A stretch of DNA of 64,000 nt from Limnohabitans sp. 63ED37-2 (GCF_001412535.1 NZ_CP011774.1:2661501-2725500); one strand, 5' to 3'. Positions 33,032 through 42,557 are shown, counted from the first letter of the stretch. The notes: generated from the sequence alone by a model not told the origin. Made by a program: numbers and translations.

Positions 33032-34132
33032 ATGAAACCCTTCCTCATCCAACAACTCGAACGCTACGCCGTGCGCTTGACCGAGCTGGACTTTTTACTG
33101 TCCCGTGAAGACATCATGGCCGACATGACGCAGTTCCTGAAGCTCTCGCGCGAACACGCCGAGGTCAGCGCCGTGGCTTCGCGCTTTGCCCGCTTTCAGC
33201 AGCGCACTGCCGACTTGGCCAGTGCGCAAGCCCTGCTGGCCGACGAGGACCTGCGCGAAATGGCCGAAGAAGAAGCGGCCAGCGCCAGCGCCGAATTGCA
33301 AAGCCTGGAAGCCGAACTGCAGCGCATGCTGCTGCCCAAAGACCCCGACGATGCCCGCCCGGCCTTTGTCGAAATCCGCGCAGGCACTGGCGGCGACGAA
33401 TCGGCCCTGTTCGCGGGCGACTTGTTGCGCATGTACACACGTTACGCCGAAAGCCAAGGCTGGAGGTGCGAGATCGTCTCCGAATCAGTGAGCGAGCTGG
33501 GTGGCTACAAAGAAGTCGTGGTGCGCATCGGCGGCAGCACATCGGGCGATGGCGTGTATGGCGCACTCAAGTTCGAGTCCGGTGGCCACCGGGTGCAGCG
33601 CGTGCCCGCTACCGAAACCCAAGGCCGCATCCACACCAGCGCCTGCACCGTGGCGGTGCTGGCCGAGCCGGACGAGGCCGAAGCCATCAAGATCAACCCG
33701 TCGGATTTGCGGATTGACACCTACCGCGCCAGCGGCGCGGGCGGGCAACACATCAACAAAACCGACTCGGCTGTGCGCATCACCCACTTGCCCACCGGCA
33801 TCGTGGCCGAATGCCAGGACGGCCGCAGCCAGCACAGCAACAAGGCACAGGCCCTGAAGGTGCTGACGGCCCGCATCCAAGAAAAAGACCGGGCCGAACG
33901 GGCTGCCAAAGACGCGGCCGAACGCAAAAGTCTGATCGGCAGCGGCGATCGATCAGACCGCATCCGCACCTACAACTTCCCGCAAGGGCGCCTGACCGAC
34001 CACCGCATCAACTTGACCTTGTACAAGCTGCTCACCATCATGGAAGGCGATTTGCAGGACGTGGTGCATGCGCTGCAAAGCTACGAAGCTGCCGAACAGC
34101 TGGCCGCGCTCGAAATCGGAGCCGCCGCTTGA
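33032..34132 (+). CDS. prfA: Peptide chain release factor 1
   Basis: RF1 ends translation at UAA and UAG. The 366-residue protein starts MKPFLIQQLERYAVRL and has the catalytic GGQ in ASGAGGQHINKTDSAVRITH. The stop-codon PxT-type region and PCRF domain (FVEIRAGTGGDESALFAGDL) are present. The frame upstream to 32921 has no start support. Its stop overlaps the prmC start, which matters because PrmC methylates the GGQ glutamine. Confidence 0.97.
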   Translation: MKPFLIQQLERYAVRLTELDFLLSREDIMADMTQFLKLSREHAEVSAVASRFARFQQRTADLASAQALLADEDLREMAEEEAASASAELQSLEAELQRMLLPKDPDDARPAFVEIRAGTGGDESALFAGDLLRMYTRYAESQGWRCEIVSESVSELGGYKEVVVRIGGSTSGDGVYGALKFESGGHRVQRVPATETQGRIHTSACTVAVLAEPDEAEAIKINPSDLRIDTYRASGAGGQHINKTDSAVRITHLPTGIVAECQDGRSQHSNKAQALKVLTARIQEKDRAERAAKDAAERKSLIGSGDRSDRIRTYNFPQGRLTDHRINLTLYKLLTIMEGDLQDVVHALQSYEAAEQLAALEIGAAA

Positions 34133-34989
34133 TGCAAAACCCAACGACCGTCGTGGCGTGTCTGCGCCAAGCCCAAGCCACTGGCTTGGCCCGGGTGGAC
34201 GCTCAGATCTTGCTGCTGCTCAGCCTGCAACGCCCGCTGCACGATCGCGCCTGGCTCTTGGCCCACGACAGCGACACCTTGACGCCCGTGCAAGCTGCCG
34301 CGTGGCAAGACGCGCTGCAGCGCCGCTTGCAGGGTGAGCCCGTGGCCTACATCACCGGGCGCAAGGATTTTTTTGGCCTGACGCTGGCCGTGGACGCCCG
34401 TGTGCTGGACCCGCGCCCCGACACCGAAACCCTGGTGGACTGGGCTCTGGCGTGTCTGCCGGAATCCGTCCCAGAAACACGCTCGCCCCGCATTCTGGAC
34501 CTGGGCACGGGCAGCGGCGCCGTGGCTTTGGCGCTGCAACACGCCCGGCCCGATGCCACGGTGTGGGCCGTGGACGCCAGCGAAGACGCGCTGGCCGTGG
34601 CCCGCGCCAATGCCGCCCGCTTGCAACTGGGCGTGCAATTCATCGCCAGCGACTGGCTGAACGCGGTGGACATCCAACGCACGGGCCGCTTTGACCTCAT
34701 CGTCTCCAACCCGCCCTACGTGGCCGAGGGCGACCCGCACCTGGCCGCACTCACGCACGAGCCCCTGCAGGCCCTGACCAGCGGCCCCGACGGCCTGGAT
34801 GACATTCGCCAGATCATCGCCCAAGCCCCTGTTTATTTGGCCCCGGGGGGCTGGCTGCTGCTCGAACACGGCTGGGACCAGGCAGCGCCGGTGCAGGCCC
34901 TGCTGCGCGAGGCCGGGTTGGTGCAGGTGCAGTCGCGCCGCGATTTGGGTGGCATCGAGCGCTGCACGGGTGCAGCCATGCCGAAGTGA
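34132..34989 (+). CDS. prmC: Release factor glutamine methyltransferase
   Basis: PrmC methylates the GGQ glutamine of RF1 and RF2. The 285-residue protein has an N-terminal helical domain, VAYITGRKDFFGL, the SAM motif ILDLGTGSGAVALAL and the NPPY catalytic motif in FDLIVSNPPYVAEGD. It starts at 34132, sharing a base with the prfA stop, so enzyme and substrate are coupled. Confidence 0.96.
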   Translation: MQNPTTVVACLRQAQATGLARVDAQILLLLSLQRPLHDRAWLLAHDSDTLTPVQAAAWQDALQRRLQGEPVAYITGRKDFFGLTLAVDARVLDPRPDTETLVDWALACLPESVPETRSPRILDLGTGSGAVALALQHARPDATVWAVDASEDALAVARANAARLQLGVQFIASDWLNAVDIQRTGRFDLIVSNPPYVAEGDPHLAALTHEPLQALTSGPDGLDDIRQIIAQAPVYLAPGGWLLLEHGWDQAAPVQALLREAGLVQVQSRRDLGGIERCTGAAMPK

Positions 34990-35074
34990 CAGCAACATCC
35001 CTGTGAAAATGGCAGACTTTCAATCAGAGACATAATTCACCCCATTCGACACCGACCCCATTTGGAGCAACACC

Positions 35075-35398
35075 ATGAGCGACACCCAGCAACGCATCGA
35101 CGAACTCGTCAAAGGCAACGAGATCACCCTGTTCATGAAGGGCAGCGCCAGCTTCCCCATGTGCGGTTTTTCCGGCCGTGCCATCCAGATCCTCAAAGCC
35201 GTGGGCGTGGACCCCAAGACGGTCAAGACCGTGAACGTGCTGGACGACGCCGAAATCCGCCAAGGCATCAAGGAATACAGCAACTGGCCCACCATCCCCC
35301 AGCTCTACGTCAAGGGCGAGTTCATCGGCGGCTCGGACATCATGATGGAAATGTACGAATCGGGCGAGCTGCAGCAGGTCATCAACGGCCAGGCCTGA
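35075..35398 (+). CDS. grxD: Monothiol glutaredoxin (Grx4 type)
   Basis: The 107-residue protein carries the monothiol active site CGFS in FPMCGFSGRAIQIL, plus NWPTIPQLYVKGEFIGGSDI with the cis-Pro and the glutathione-binding GG-SD motif. It carries [2Fe-2S] clusters with BolA-like partners. A UUCG-loop terminator follows directly. Spacing of 85 bases from prmC and a CATAAT at 35031-35036 allow a private promoter. Confidence 0.95.
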   Translation: MSDTQQRIDELVKGNEITLFMKGSASFPMCGFSGRAIQILKAVGVDPKTVKTVNVLDDAEIRQGIKEYSNWPTIPQLYVKGEFIGGSDIMMEMYESGELQQVINGQA

Positions 35399-35420
35399 TC
35401 AACGCTTGCCCCTTGCAGAC

Positions 35421-35443
35421 AGCCACCTTCGGGTGGCTTTTTT
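35421..35443 (+). terminator. Rho-independent terminator after grxD
   Basis: AGCCACC, loop TTCG, GGTGGCT is followed by TTTTT. It closes hemA-prfA-prmC-grxD. Confidence 0.9.
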
Positions 35444-35475
35444 GCGGGCAATTTATGGCTTACATGACCCAGGAT

Positions 35476-36900
35476 TCAGCCCTGGAGGGTCTGCGTTTTG
35501 GCCTCATACTCGCGCCAGACCTCAGCGAGGTCCGCCTTGCGCCAGATGCGCTGGGCCAAGAAGGTCAGCACCAGCGCGATCAGGGTCATGACGAGCAGCC
35601 AGACGCCCTGGCGATACCCCCAGTGCAGCAACCAGGCCCAGCGGCTGTCCACCTGCGTCACCCCTATCAACACCACGGGCGAGAAGATCAAAACGCAGGT
35701 GAACAACAGCCGCCCCCAGGTTCTGAATGCGCCCATGAGACAGACCGCCAGCGCAGTGGCCACCCAAAAATCCACGGCCATGGCAGGCACGTACAAAGCC
35801 AGATGGGTCAAGATTTGCAAACCACTTTGGTCAGAAAAGAAAAACTGCTTGGCCCCATAAAACAAGGCCCATCCCGGACAAAACCACAAAGCCACAAATC
35901 GCAGGGTGGAGGTGATCAGGTTAAGGCCCAATTGGCGACGCATTTGCCCACCAGGCGACAGCCCATACCGCCAATGCCATTGACTGGAGCGAAGCACGGG
36001 CAGCAAAAACAGACAGAGAAATCCAATTCGCAAAAGTTCGTAATACGTGAGCTCACTGCCCCAAGGCTCCAGCAAACGAATACTTCCAATTTGTTGGATC
36101 GGAAGTAGTGCAAATGTCACACCCATTCCCAGGATTGCGCCCCACGGTCTCCCAGCCAAATCACCTTGCTCAATGAACCCGGCATGGGCCAGCAAGCGCC
36201 TTAACCATGCATCAAGTCGCCCGCCCGGACCGGGACGCCACGTCAACCCCGAGCGGGTGTCCTTCAATAGCCGACGGAACATCCACACCGCAGCGCCCAG
36301 ACCATAAGCCGCTGCCAACAACCACACACCCCAAGATGCTTGATACCAGGCGCTCCACACCGAATCGGGCCAAAAAACGGGGAGCAGCCCACCCAGCAGT
36401 GGCACGGCCAGGTGCACCGGATGCGCCACGCCCCACCAGGCGTGCAATGCACACACCCACACCGTGTGCCAGACGAGCGCCAACAACAACACAGCACCCA
36501 CCACCGGCAGTTGGTTGACGAACGTGGTGCCGAATGACACCCAAGCCCCCATCAGCGTGGCCAGCCCCATCAACAAGCCAGAGACCCACCAGCCGTGGGC
36601 CATGTCGTGTATGCGCTGATGCACCCGATGCACAGGTACTACGCGCCGCACCCAGGTGTGCGCATCACGCAAGCCGGCGTGGGTGACACACACCGCCGCC
36701 AGACTGCTCAGGGCGCACAGCACAAAGACGAACTCAGCAGGAGCCGAATGACTGACCATCGCCCACAGCAGCGTGATGATGAACAGCACCAGCCACATCC
36801 AGACCAGTGTCTCGGGCGTTCTGCGCCACCGTCCGGATGTGTTGGGTGCAGATGGGGATTCGGTTGTGAGCCCCGAAACCCGACGCATACCGGCTTTCAT
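35476..36900 (-). CDS. Large membrane protein, probable permease partner of the ABC ATPase
   Basis: The 474-residue protein starts MKAGMRRVSGL and has at least ten hydrophobic stretches, for example TLVWMWLVLFIITLLWAMV and GVWLLVMTLIALVLTFLA, with soluble links such as QRIHDMAHGW. I do not recognise a named family; context points to an ABC-2-like exporter or sensor subunit. Its ATG overlaps the ATPase stop by 4 bases. A stretch PGPGGRLDAWLRRLLAHAGF near mid-protein looks cytosolic. Confidence 0.7.
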   Translation of the reverse strand: MKAGMRRVSGLTTESPSAPNTSGRWRRTPETLVWMWLVLFIITLLWAMVSHSAPAEFVFVLCALSSLAAVCVTHAGLRDAHTWVRRVVPVHRVHQRIHDMAHGWWVSGLLMGLATLMGAWVSFGTTFVNQLPVVGAVLLLALVWHTVWVCALHAWWGVAHPVHLAVPLLGGLLPVFWPDSVWSAWYQASWGVWLLAAAYGLGAAVWMFRRLLKDTRSGLTWRPGPGGRLDAWLRRLLAHAGFIEQGDLAGRPWGAILGMGVTFALLPIQQIGSIRLLEPWGSELTYYELLRIGFLCLFLLPVLRSSQWHWRYGLSPGGQMRRQLGLNLITSTLRFVALWFCPGWALFYGAKQFFFSDQSGLQILTHLALYVPAMAVDFWVATALAVCLMGAFRTWGRLLFTCVLIFSPVVLIGVTQVDSRWAWLLHWGYRQGVWLLVMTLIALVLTFLAQRIWRKADLAEVWREYEAKTQTLQG

Positions 36901-37730
36901 GAGTTCAGCTCCAGAAACAGGTCGTCCAGGTTCAGCGCCCTTCCGTCGGCGAGTGCGCCCGGCAAGCGGGTGTCCACCAGCCACAGGCCCTGCTCTGGAT
37001 GCCGACTTTGGAAGATGGCTCCGCGAGGTGCCTCTGCGCCGTGCACTTGCACCAAGCGCAAATGTTCGGTCAGGGCATCCCATTCGTCCATGAGTTGGAT
37101 ACGGCCTTCCCGCATGAAGGCCACATGGGTGACCACGCGCTCCAGATCGCTCAGCAGGTGACTGCTGATGATGACCGTGCGCGGGCGCTCGCTACCGCGT
37201 TGCTCGAACAAGGCCCGCATGAAGGCACGGCGCGTCATCGGGTCAAGACTGGCGACAGGCTCGTCCAGGATCAAGATGTCAGGGTCGTGCCCCAGCGCCA
37301 GCACCACACTGAGTTTTTGCTGATCGCCCAATGACAGGTCTTTTGCCTTGGTGAACAGCGGCAAAGACAATTGGGCGGCAAGTGCACAGGCTCGGTCCTG
37401 ATCCCAGTGGGCATAAAGACGGCCGATGCGTTCAAAGTGCGCATCGCCCGTCATCCAGTCCAACAAATCCGGGGTTTGCGCCACATACCCCAGTCGCTCA
37501 CGCACGCTGTCGCTCAAGTCGGTGCTGAGACAGCCACCCAATTTGCAAAAACCTTTGTCCGGCACCGTCAGGCCCACCAGGCTGCGCAGCAAGGTGCTTT
37601 TGCCCGCACCGTTGCGACCGACTAAGCCCAACACGGCCCCTTCGGGCACGTCCAGGCTGAGCTGGCTCAGCACGGCTTTGCGTTGGTAAACGTGATGCAC
37701 CCGATGGGCGCTGATGATGGGCTCGTTCAT
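36897..37730 (-). CDS. ABC transporter ATPase (YtrB-like)
   Basis: The 277-residue protein has Walker A VGRNGAGKSTLL, Q-loop VAQTPDLLDW, a variant signature LSLGDQQKL (LSGGQ becomes LSLGD), Walker B ILILDEPVASLD and a His switch in VIISSHLLSDLE. Start ATG 37730 overlaps the GntR gene stop (ATGA), and its stop overlaps the membrane protein gene. This GntR-ATPase-membrane layout matches YtrA-type stress operons that respond to cell-wall agents; that role is inferred here. Confidence 0.88.
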   Translation of the reverse strand: MNEPIISAHRVHHVYQRKAVLSQLSLDVPEGAVLGLVGRNGAGKSTLLRSLVGLTVPDKGFCKLGGCLSTDLSDSVRERLGYVAQTPDLLDWMTGDAHFERIGRLYAHWDQDRACALAAQLSLPLFTKAKDLSLGDQQKLSVVLALGHDPDILILDEPVASLDPMTRRAFMRALFEQRGSERPRTVIISSHLLSDLERVVTHVAFMREGRIQLMDEWDALTEHLRLVQVHGAEAPRGAIFQSRHPEQGLWLVDTRLPGALADGRALNLDDLFLELNS

Positions 37731-38125
37731 TGCCTCTCCTCCTGATGTGTTTCTTTCAAGCATTCTTCAAACTGCGCCAGTGCAGCCTGTGCGGTCAGGC
37801 CCAACTGCCGGGCTTGTTGTGCCGCGGCTTGCAGGCTAGGGCGCAGCAAGCTTTGCCGCTGTGCGTTGTCACTTTGTCCGGGGTGGTCAGCCACGACCAT
37901 GCCCATGCCCCGGCGACGGGCCAGCAGGCCTTCAGCTTCAAGCAGGCTGTAGGCCTTGGACACGGTCATGGGGTTGATGGCGTGTTCTTGTGCCACGGCA
38001 CGCACACTGGGCAGCTCTTTACCCGGACCGATCACTCCACCGGCAATCTGCCGGCGCACCTGTTCCACGATCTGGCGGTAGATCGGGGTGGGGTCGCTGG
38101 GGGCAATTGCGAAGTTCATGTGCAT
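37727..38125 (-). CDS. GntR-family regulator, YtrA type
   Basis: The 132-residue protein begins with a winged helix-turn-helix (PIYRQIVEQVRRQIAGGVI; GKELPSVRAVAQEHAINPMTVSKAYSLLEAEGL), followed by a short helical tail of about 50 residues with no effector domain, as in the YtrA subfamily. Start is ATG 38125 or 38119; both lack a clear ribosome site. It leads its operon and an inverted repeat lies over its promoter, so it probably represses itself and the transporter genes. Confidence 0.9.
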   Translation of the reverse strand: MHMNFAIAPSDPTPIYRQIVEQVRRQIAGGVIGPGKELPSVRAVAQEHAINPMTVSKAYSLLEAEGLLARRRGMGMVVADHPGQSDNAQRQSLLRPSLQAAAQQARQLGLTAQAALAQFEECLKETHQEERQ

Positions 38126-38127
38126 TG

Positions 38128-38149
38128 GTGTATTAGTTCAATAATACAC
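38128..38149 (-). promoter_or_regulatory. Inverted-repeat operator over the GntR-operon promoter
   Basis: GTGTATTA, spacer GTTCAA, TAATACAC is a perfect 8-base inverted repeat with a 6-base centre, 3 to 24 bases upstream of the GntR ATG. On the minus strand TTGGCC (38169-38164), 17 bases, TATTAT (38146-38141) form a promoter whose -10 lies inside the repeat. Binding there would block RNA polymerase. Confidence 0.75.
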
Positions 38150-38194
38150 AAAACAAAACTTCAGGCCAATTTGTTGAGATGCTTTTAATTCACT

Positions 38195-38821
38195 TCAATC
38201 CACAGGATGCACCCACAAGCGCTGCGCCGCCAAAACCGCTTGGGGGTAGGCCGCTTGCCCGCGGCTGCCGTTGTAACGGCCCAGCCCCATGAACAGGTCA
38301 CCCCGCTCCCGGTCCAGCAAGTGACGCAGGATGACGCAGCCAAAGCGCAGGTTGGTTTGCATGTGAAACAGGCGACTGTCGTCACCGTCACCAATCAGGC
38401 GCGCCCAAAACGGCATGACCTGCATGTAGCCGCGAGCCCCGGCGCTGGAGATGGCGTATTTTCGAAATGAGCTTTCGACCTGCACCACGCCCAAAACCAG
38501 CGACAGGGGAAGACCTGCTCGGCGGGCTTCGTACCAAAGGGTTTGCAAAAACTCTTGCCGCTCGATGGGGTGTTTTTTGTAGCGCGACAGGCGTTGGCTG
38601 CAGGCCGTTTGCCACTGCGTATAGCTCTGTTGGTCATAGGAAGTGGGCAACAGGGGTTCAGGGGGGGGTGCCGCCGCAACCGCAGCGCTCAGCGCCGAGC
38701 GCACGGCGTGCGACAGCGGCTCTTCGATTTGCCGCCCTGCGTGCGCCAGCCCTGAGGGCAATACGGCCCCGCACAGGCTGAGCAAACAAGCCCGGCGGCT
38801 GGGCAAGACCGGGCGTGTCAT
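38195..38821 (-). CDS. Exported lytic transglycosylase
   Basis: The 208-residue protein has a twin-Arg-containing leader (LPSRRACLLSLCGAVLPSGLAHA) and an SLT domain with LVLGVVQVESSFRKYAISSAG (catalytic Glu), GYMQVMPFWARLIG and GLGRYNGSRG. It should cut murein glycan in the periplasm. The RR is followed by A rather than the usual hydrophobic pair pattern, so Tat export is only possible. ATG 38821 lies 17 bases past the proS stop, so it may be cotranscribed with proS. Confidence 0.88.
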   Translation of the reverse strand: MTRPVLPSRRACLLSLCGAVLPSGLAHAGRQIEEPLSHAVRSALSAAVAAAPPPEPLLPTSYDQQSYTQWQTACSQRLSRYKKHPIERQEFLQTLWYEARRAGLPLSLVLGVVQVESSFRKYAISSAGARGYMQVMPFWARLIGDGDDSRLFHMQTNLRFGCVILRHLLDRERGDLFMGLGRYNGSRGQAAYPQAVLAAQRLWVHPVD

Positions 38822-38838
38822 AGGCCAGGGCGAGCGGC

Positions 38839-40584
38839 TTAGTGGGACAAACGCCCCTTGAGATGGCTCAGGATGTCGGCCACAGCCACTTTGCTGGATT
38901 CGGTATCGCGGCGGTGTTGGTACTCGACCTGGCCGTCTTTGAGGCCTTTGTCGCCAATGGTCACGCGGTGCGGCACCCCGATCAGCTCCCAGTCGGCAAA
39001 CATGGCGCCCGGGCGCTCGCCCCGGTCGTCCAGGATCACGTCCACGCCTTCGGCCAGCAAGGCGACGTAGATGCGCTCGGCCTCGGCCTTGACCGCTTCG
39101 CTGCGGTCCATGCCAATGGGGCAAACCACCACGGTGAAGGGTGCAATCGCGTCGGGCCAGATGATGCCGCGCTCGTCATGGTTTTGCTCGATGGCGGCGG
39201 CGGGTAGGCGCGTCACGCCAATGCCGTAGCAGCCCATTTCCAAAAACTGCGGCTTGCCGGTTTCGTCCAAGAAGGTGGCGTTCATGGCCTTGGAATACTT
39301 GGTGCCGAGATAGAACACATGGCCCACTTCGATGCCGCGCTCAATGGCCAGCTCGCCCTGGCCGTCGGGCGACTTGTCACCTGCGACCACGTTGCGGATG
39401 TCGGCCACCAAGGCGGGCTCGGGCAGGTCGCGGCCCCAGTTGACGCCGGTGATGTGGAAGTCGGGCTCGTTGGCACCACATATCCAGTCGGCCATCACGG
39501 CCACGTCGCGGTCGGCCACCAGGTGCACGGGCTTTTTCAAGTTCAGTGGGCCGAGGTAGCCCGGCTTGCAGCCAAAGTGGTCTTCGATTTCGCTCAAGGT
39601 GGCAAAGCGGAAGCCGCCTTCCATGCCGGGCAGTTTGCCGACCTTGACTTCGTTCATGTCATGGTCGCCACGCAGCAAGAGCAGCCAGACTTGTGACTTC
39701 ACGATCTCACCCTGTTCGTTCAGGGTGTCGGTGGCCAGCACCAGCGACTTGACGGTGGTGGACAGGGGCACGTTCAACAAAGCGGCCACTTCTTCGCAGG
39801 TGCTCTTGCCGGGCGTGGGGGTCTTGGTCAGGGCTTGCGAGGCTGCGCCGCGTGGTTGGCTCGGGGCCAAAGCCTCGGCTTTTTCGATGTTGGCGGCGTA
39901 GCTGCTGGTGGGGCAGTACACGATGGCGTCTTCGCCTGTGGCGGCGATCACCTGGAACTCTTCGCTCAGGTCACCCCCGATGGCGCCGCTGTCGGCGGCG
40001 ACAGCGCGGTAGGTCAGACCAAAGCGGTCAAATATCTTGCGGTAAGCCCCGGCCATCACCTGGTAGCTGGCCTTGGCGCTGACCATGTCGCGGTCAAAGC
40101 TGTAGGCGTCTTTCATGGTGAATTCGCGGCCACGCATCAGGCCAAAGCGGGGACGGCGCTCATCACGGAACTTGGTCTGGATCTGGTAAAAGTTTTTAGG
40201 CAGCTGTTTGTAGCTGCGCACTTCCTGGCGCACCACGTCGGTCACGACTTCTTCACTGGTGGGCTGGATCACAAAGTCGCGGCCATGTCGGTCCTTGATG
40301 CGCAGCAATTCAGGGCCCATCTTGTCAAAGCGGCCGGTCTCTTGCCAGAGTTCAGCCGGCTGCACCACGGGCATGGTCATTTCAATGGCGCCTGCGCGGT
40401 TCATTTCTTCGCGCACGATGGCCTCAACCTTGCGGATCACACGCAGGCCCATGGGCATGTAGTTGTAGATGCCCGCGCCCAGTTTTTTGATCAGGCCTGC
40501 CCGGGTCATCAGCTTGTGGCTGACCACTTCAGCGTCGGCTGGGGCTTCTTTCAGGGTGGAAATGAGGAACTGGGAGGCTTTCAT
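38839..40584 (-). CDS. proS: Prolyl-tRNA synthetase
   Basis: ProS charges tRNA-Pro. The 581-residue class II enzyme opens MKASQFLISTLKEAPADAEV, has motif 2 FRDERRPRFGLMRGREFTMKD (key FRDE.RPRFG..R.REF.MKD), the bacterial editing insertion (about residues 230-390) and a C-terminal anticodon domain (PIGMDRSEAVKAEAERIY; LDDRGERPGAMFADWELIGVPHR). It diverges from rppH. Confidence 0.97.
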   Translation of the reverse strand: MKASQFLISTLKEAPADAEVVSHKLMTRAGLIKKLGAGIYNYMPMGLRVIRKVEAIVREEMNRAGAIEMTMPVVQPAELWQETGRFDKMGPELLRIKDRHGRDFVIQPTSEEVVTDVVRQEVRSYKQLPKNFYQIQTKFRDERRPRFGLMRGREFTMKDAYSFDRDMVSAKASYQVMAGAYRKIFDRFGLTYRAVAADSGAIGGDLSEEFQVIAATGEDAIVYCPTSSYAANIEKAEALAPSQPRGAASQALTKTPTPGKSTCEEVAALLNVPLSTTVKSLVLATDTLNEQGEIVKSQVWLLLLRGDHDMNEVKVGKLPGMEGGFRFATLSEIEDHFGCKPGYLGPLNLKKPVHLVADRDVAVMADWICGANEPDFHITGVNWGRDLPEPALVADIRNVVAGDKSPDGQGELAIERGIEVGHVFYLGTKYSKAMNATFLDETGKPQFLEMGCYGIGVTRLPAAAIEQNHDERGIIWPDAIAPFTVVVCPIGMDRSEAVKAEAERIYVALLAEGVDVILDDRGERPGAMFADWELIGVPHRVTIGDKGLKDGQVEYQHRRDTESSKVAVADILSHLKGRLSH

Positions 40585-40683
40585 CGCGGCAGACTAACTA
40601 GACAAGGGCATCAGGGAAACATCCAAGAGCAAGCGCTGGTGCGGCGTGCATAATGGACACAATTTAAAAATTTGAGGTTGATT

Positions 40684-41304
40684 ATGCTTGACCGTGAAGG
40701 CTTTAGGCCGAACGTCGGCATCATTCTGCTCAACCAGAAAAACCAGGTTTTCTGGGGCAAGCGCATCAGAACCCACAGCTGGCAGTTTCCGCAGGGTGGC
40801 ATTGACCGGGGGGAAAGCCCCGAACAAGCCATGTTCCGTGAACTGCACGAAGAAGTGGGGCTCCAACCGGAGCATGTGCGCATTGTGGCCCGGACCCGTG
40901 ACTGGTTGCGCTATGAGGTGCCAGACCGCTTCATCCGACGGGATGCACGCGGCTTTTACAAGGGCCAGAAACAAATCTGGTTCCTGTTGCAGATGGTGAC
41001 GCATGACCACCACCTGAATTTGCGGGCCACCGACCACCCGGAGTTCGACGCTTGGCGTTGGAACGACTATTGGGTTCCGCTCGATGTGGTGGTGGAGTTC
41101 AAGCGCGGCGTTTATGAAATGGCACTGACCGAGTTGGCGCGTTTTCTGCCCCGCCAAGAACGCCAAAACCGCTATTTGCGCGGTGGCAGTCGCCCTCAGC
41201 GAGATCAAGCCATGGACCACGATCACGGCCATGGTGAGATGCAACCCCCTGTGCACATGGAGTTGCCCCCGGGGGCCAGCTTCGACCCCAACCCACAAGG
41301 CTGA
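40684..41304 (+). CDS. rppH: RNA pyrophosphohydrolase (Nudix)
   Basis: RppH removes pyrophosphate from mRNA 5' ends to start decay. The 206-residue protein begins MLDREGFRPNVGIIL, and has HSWQFPQGGIDRGESPEQA followed by ELHEEVGL (Nudix box). FYKGQKQIWFLLQM is typical of RppH. A His-rich, Pro-rich tail of about 45 residues (MDHDHGHGEMQPP) extends beyond the catalytic domain, as often seen in this lineage. GAGG lies 7 bases before ATG 40684. Confidence 0.93.
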   Translation: MLDREGFRPNVGIILLNQKNQVFWGKRIRTHSWQFPQGGIDRGESPEQAMFRELHEEVGLQPEHVRIVARTRDWLRYEVPDRFIRRDARGFYKGQKQIWFLLQMVTHDHHLNLRATDHPEFDAWRWNDYWVPLDVVVEFKRGVYEMALTELARFLPRQERQNRYLRGGSRPQRDQAMDHDHGHGEMQPPVHMELPPGASFDPNPQG

Positions 41305-41363
41305 TCAGCTGCGCAGCATTGGCCTGTTTGGCCCGACTTGACCCCACCTGGCACCAAGGAGCG

Positions 41364-42500
41364 TTAGCGGCTGAGAATCAGGTTGTCCCGGTGCACCATT
41401 TCGGGCTCTGCGGTGTAGCCGAGCAATGCCTCGTACTCGTGCGAGGGCTTGCGGCACAACAAACGGGCCTCGGCACTGGCGTAATTGGCCAGGCCCCGGG
41501 CAATTTCTGCGCCTTGCTCATCTCGAATGGCGATCACATCGCCGCGTGAAAAATCGCCGGCCACGCCCGTCATGCCAATGGGCAGCAGGCTTTTGCCCTC
41601 GGTCAAAACTTTGTGGGCGGCCCCCGCATCCACCGTGACCGAGCCGCGCAGTTGCAGGTGATCGGCCATCCATTGTTTGCGGGCTTGTTGTTTGGCGGTT
41701 TGTGCCACCAACAAAGTGCCCATGTTGTCGCCTTGGCTCAGGCGCAGCAGCGCATCGGGCTCGCGCCCCCAAGCGATCACTGTGGATGCACCCGAACCCG
41801 CAGCCCGTTTGGCGGCCAAAATTTTGGTGATCATGCCGCCCCGGCCAATGCTGGAGCCCGCACCACCGGCCATGGCTTCCAAGGCTGGATCACCGGCATG
41901 GGCCTCGTGGACAAAGGTGGCCGAGGGGTCTTTGCGGGGATCGGCGGTGTACAAGCCTTTTTGATCGGTCAGGATGACCAGCAAGTCGGCTTCGATCAGA
42001 TTGGCCACCAAGGCACCCAAGGTGTCGTTGTCGCCGAATTTGATCTCGTCGTTGACCACCGTGTCGTTTTCGTTGATCACGGGCAGCACGCGATGCTGGA
42101 GCAAAGTGAGCAAGGTGGAGCGGGCGTTGAGGTAACGCTCGCGGTCGGCCAAGTCGGCGTGCGTGAGCAGGACCTGGGCGCTGCCCATGCCGTTTTCACG
42201 CAGCTTGGTTTCGTACATCTGCGCCAGGCCCATCTGGCCCACAGCGGCGGCGGCCTGCAGGGCCGGCACTTCGCTTGGGCGGGTGGTCCAGCCCAGGCGC
42301 TTCATGCCTTCAGCAATCGCGCCGCTGGACACCATCACCACCTCTTTGCCCTGGCCGCTGAGCAGCGCCATTTGGCGGCACCACTCGCCAATCGCACCCT
42401 CGTCCAAGCCTCGGCCTTCGTTGGTCACCAGGCTGGAGCCCACTTTGACAACGATGCGACGTGCATCGCGCAAGAGCTTGGAAACGGCGGCAGAGGTCAT
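41364..42500 (-). CDS. proB: Glutamate 5-kinase
   Basis: ProB phosphorylates glutamate in proline synthesis. The 378-residue protein has the kinase domain (VVKVGSSLVTNEGRGLD; VMVSSGAIAEGMKRLGW; VLPVINENDTVVNDEIKFGDND) and a C-terminal PUA domain (GSVTVDAGAAHKVLTEGKSLLPIG), often involved in feedback control. Start MTSAAVSKLL at 42500. It is fourth after rplU-rpmA-obgE, a usual order. Confidence 0.96.
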   Translation of the reverse strand: MTSAAVSKLLRDARRIVVKVGSSLVTNEGRGLDEGAIGEWCRQMALLSGQGKEVVMVSSGAIAEGMKRLGWTTRPSEVPALQAAAAVGQMGLAQMYETKLRENGMGSAQVLLTHADLADRERYLNARSTLLTLLQHRVLPVINENDTVVNDEIKFGDNDTLGALVANLIEADLLVILTDQKGLYTADPRKDPSATFVHEAHAGDPALEAMAGGAGSSIGRGGMITKILAAKRAAGSGASTVIAWGREPDALLRLSQGDNMGTLLVAQTAKQQARKQWMADHLQLRGSVTVDAGAAHKVLTEGKSLLPIGMTGVAGDFSRGDVIAIRDEQGAEIARGLANYASAEARLLCRKPSHEYEALLGYTAEPEMVHRDNLILSR

Positions 42501-42557
42501 GCTGGGGTGTGGGCTAGGCGTTGAAACAGCGCTTGGAACAGGCAAATAGGGAAAGCG

